A DNA stretch of 64,000 nt from Symsagittifera roscoffensis (Eukaryota > Xenacoelomorpha > Acoela > Convolutidae): positions 1 through 64,000 of the forward strand of contig NW_026970706.1 of NCBI RefSeq assembly GCF_963678635.1, read 5' to 3'. Position 1 is the first letter of the stretch, and each line of letters opens with the position of its first letter. Positions 62,204 to 64,000 of the stretch are shown here, in pieces. The notes below the pieces were generated by a model. That model had not been told where the DNA came from, made no database searches, and saw only the letters and a program-made list of their open reading frames with translations. Both the position numbers and the translations under genes were made by a program.

Positions 62204-63756
62204 TTGACCGAAAGTTCTTCGGAGGAGCTTATGTCAACGGAGAGTCTGGGAAAGAATATAGAAAAGCAGCAGCAATCGAACATATTGCCATCAGAACGGA
62301 TAGCGGAAAAAAGTCACGTCACTGGCATGAAAGAGGAGTCTCCAACGATGGTATCGTCACAAGGAACTTCTCAAAAAGTGATGGTACCATGTCAGAATGG
62401 GATCATTTCGAATGGGGCCAGTCGCAGTACCGAAAAATCTAATCGAATTATCATCTGCTGAGGACCATGAGGAAGAATCAGAGGAAAGAGATATCAATAA
62501 CTCGCAGGAAATTGACACGTCACAACCCGAGGCAATAATGACATCACCTCAAAAGAAGCCAAAGGACATAAAATGGGAGGAGCAGAAAACCCCGCCTCTG
62601 ACAAAACCAGGTCCGCGCTACGGGAGTGCTGTCAAACATAACACAACGGTAACTCGGCATAACACACGGCCAATAAGAAGCGTCAGCCACCTAAGTTCTT
62701 GGGAGACAGGCTGTTTACGAGCGTAGTTACCAGCAGCGTAGCGGGTGTAAAGGAAGTACGACAGGCGCAGAACACCTCGGATGAAGATTTAGAGGGAATG
62801 TAGAAGGCAGCAACGAGTAGTACGCCAAGGGCAGTGAATCGCAACAGAGGAGCGACTAACGCGGTAACCAGTATCGCTGAAAAAGTGAAGAGAAATAATG
62901 TGCAAACGTCTCCGGAGAAGGTTCTCAGCCCAAAAAAACGGAGCGCAGAAGATACGCACTTCAATAGAGAAATGTGCAGCTTTTACTAGGGACAGGATTT
63001 CATCCAGAACGACGTGGCAGTGCATGATCAATAAGGTTCCGGAAATTTTGTTGATGTTCTGGATAAGCTTAGCCGAATTATTAAGCATTCATCAGGAATC
63101 TCAACGGTGACAGATGAAGCAAGGAACGTTGTCGAGGTTTTCGATTACAGTCGTTATATCAGGGCCTGGAAGTCGCCGCAATCTGAAGTCGCCGCAATGC
63201 GAATACGGAACAGTCGCCGCGATCCGAATCTGATTAAAAATGTCCTTATTGCCCAGGCGGAAATTCATAAAAATCTCACAGCCATAGATCAGGCTGGGAA
63301 AAATTTACTGCTACGAATTGGAACAAGCAATTCGAGCCGTACGTTACCGGCGGCTAGAATAGTTAAGATTACTACCCCAATTAGGTTAAACGATATGGCA
63401 AACGAAAACCAGAATTCGACCACAGAAGAATTGCCAAAGGCTGTGAATTCGGTAAATGAGGGAACGACAAAGGTTATGGAATCAGTGATGATTTCAATAC
63501 AACCAGAGGATCCAAGTGCTCGCCAAGAGGAGCTTACACGCTTACACGATGCGTATTGCCGGCGGACGAGAAGGATGGAAATAAAAATAAAGAGCCAATG
63601 GCTGTGATACAAGAGATAGCGAACATCAATGCGAGCGGGCAATCTAGCGGTTCGTTTGCGACTGACGAGTTTGACATTGTGGATGAAATATCGACCATTA
63701 GTATGACCAAACATGACCACCGGCAGATTCTCGAGGAACTCGAAAACTTAGGCTGA
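62204..63756 (+). pseudogene. Extra ORF after integrase in element C
   Basis: A Glu/Ser/Lys/Pro-rich region (frames 62204-62461, 62397-62726, 63107-63607, 63556-63756) ends with the conserved DEISTISM ... ILEELENLG and TGA directly on the PPT. It resembles a low-complexity, possibly RNA-binding or structural tail of pol or a third ORF. No known domain is recognised, and stops and shifts break it. Confidence 0.5.
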
Positions 63757-63771
63757 GGAGGAGGAGGATAG
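63756..63771 (+). promoter_or_regulatory. Polypurine tract of element C
   Basis: AGGAGGAGGAGGATAG immediately before the LTR start TGGTATAG. The TGA stop of the upstream ORF overlaps its first base. Confidence 0.75.
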
Positions 63772-64000
63772 TGGTATAGAACTCTGACCTACGGTTAGAG
63801 ACTAGTTAAGAACCATGAACGAGATAGTTTAGTTTAAAGTAACTCACTATAGGTGCTACGTATTTTTGGTGGTAGTTATGAATTGTCTAGAAGAGGGAGT
63901 GTGGTGTAGAGGTCATACTAAATTACGTATGTTATCATATAAGGTCATAGGACCACCAAGGTGAATGTTATAGTGAGTGTCTTATGTTCACACAGCCAGT
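63772..64000 (+). repeat. 3' LTR of element C (cut by window end)
   Basis: Matches 57292-57520 with scattered differences. The visible part is 229 bp, about 70% of the LTR. Confidence 0.8.

Larger units (their letters stand above)
57292..64000 (+). mobile_element. Element C: decayed Ty3/gypsy-like LTR retrotransposon
   Basis: 5' LTR 57292-57607, PBS at 57608, then gag, a zinc-knuckle remnant, protease, RT, RNase H, integrase and a further ORF region, PPT 63756-63771 and 3' LTR from 63772 (cut by the window end). Internal length is 6,164 bp. All ORFs are broken by stops and shifts, and the integrase catalytic Glu is lost. The order and motif style are Ty3/gypsy, distinct from A/B. Confidence 0.85.

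Overview
This window looks like repeat-rich nuclear DNA of a nematode, probably Caenorhabditis-like. The evidence is an AT-rich background, TTTTCAG-type splice acceptors, and almost nothing except Ty3/gypsy-type LTR retrotransposon sequence. No rRNA, tRNA, operon or CRISPR array was recognised. The species call is an inference.

Layout. (1) 1-3230, + strand: a decayed fragment ('D') of a giant retrotransposon third ORF. (2) 3231-8860: AT-rich DNA without a gene, holding a perfect hairpin and a roughly 62-bp minisatellite. (3) 8861-53122, - strand: an old, broken element ('B') with its 3' LTR at 8861-9745. Its third ORF is split by a younger element ('A', 13386-37929, - strand, 24.5 kb) that still has both LTRs. 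A reads, on the - strand, 5' LTR, PBS, a 3-kb leader, gag, protease, RT/RNase H, integrase, spacer with splice acceptor, a 2,983-aa ORF3, 3' UTR, PPT, 3' LTR. B resumes beyond A with the rest of ORF3, then pol and gag. (4) 53123-54170: a second copy of a B gag segment. (5) 54171-57208: a fragment like a Polinton/Maverick cysteine protease, a single coiled-coil exon and a possible MITE. (6) 57209-64000, + strand: a smaller unrelated Ty3/gypsy element ('C') with ~316-bp LTRs, badly decayed.

The most interesting system is the A/B/D family. These are giant LTR elements whose env-position ORF encodes a ~3,000-residue protein. It carries a complete SGNH (GDSL-type) hydrolase active site followed by a second, degenerate SGNH-like domain. 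In A this 9-kb ORF is open from end to end, while gag-pol has about seven inactivating lesions. The polypurine-tract core (sense GTCCGGGGAG) recurs inside pol: in evenly spaced arrays where it encodes Leu-Ser-Gly-Glu, and again near the end of pol in a different reading frame beside a hairpin that is also found next to the 3' PPT and shows compensatory changes. This points to a DNA- or RNA-level role, perhaps as multiple plus-strand priming or binding sites in a very long element.

Gag would form the particle, protease/RT/RNase H/integrase would copy and insert the element, and ORF3 would be made from a spliced mRNA as in env-bearing elements. What ORF3 does is unknown.
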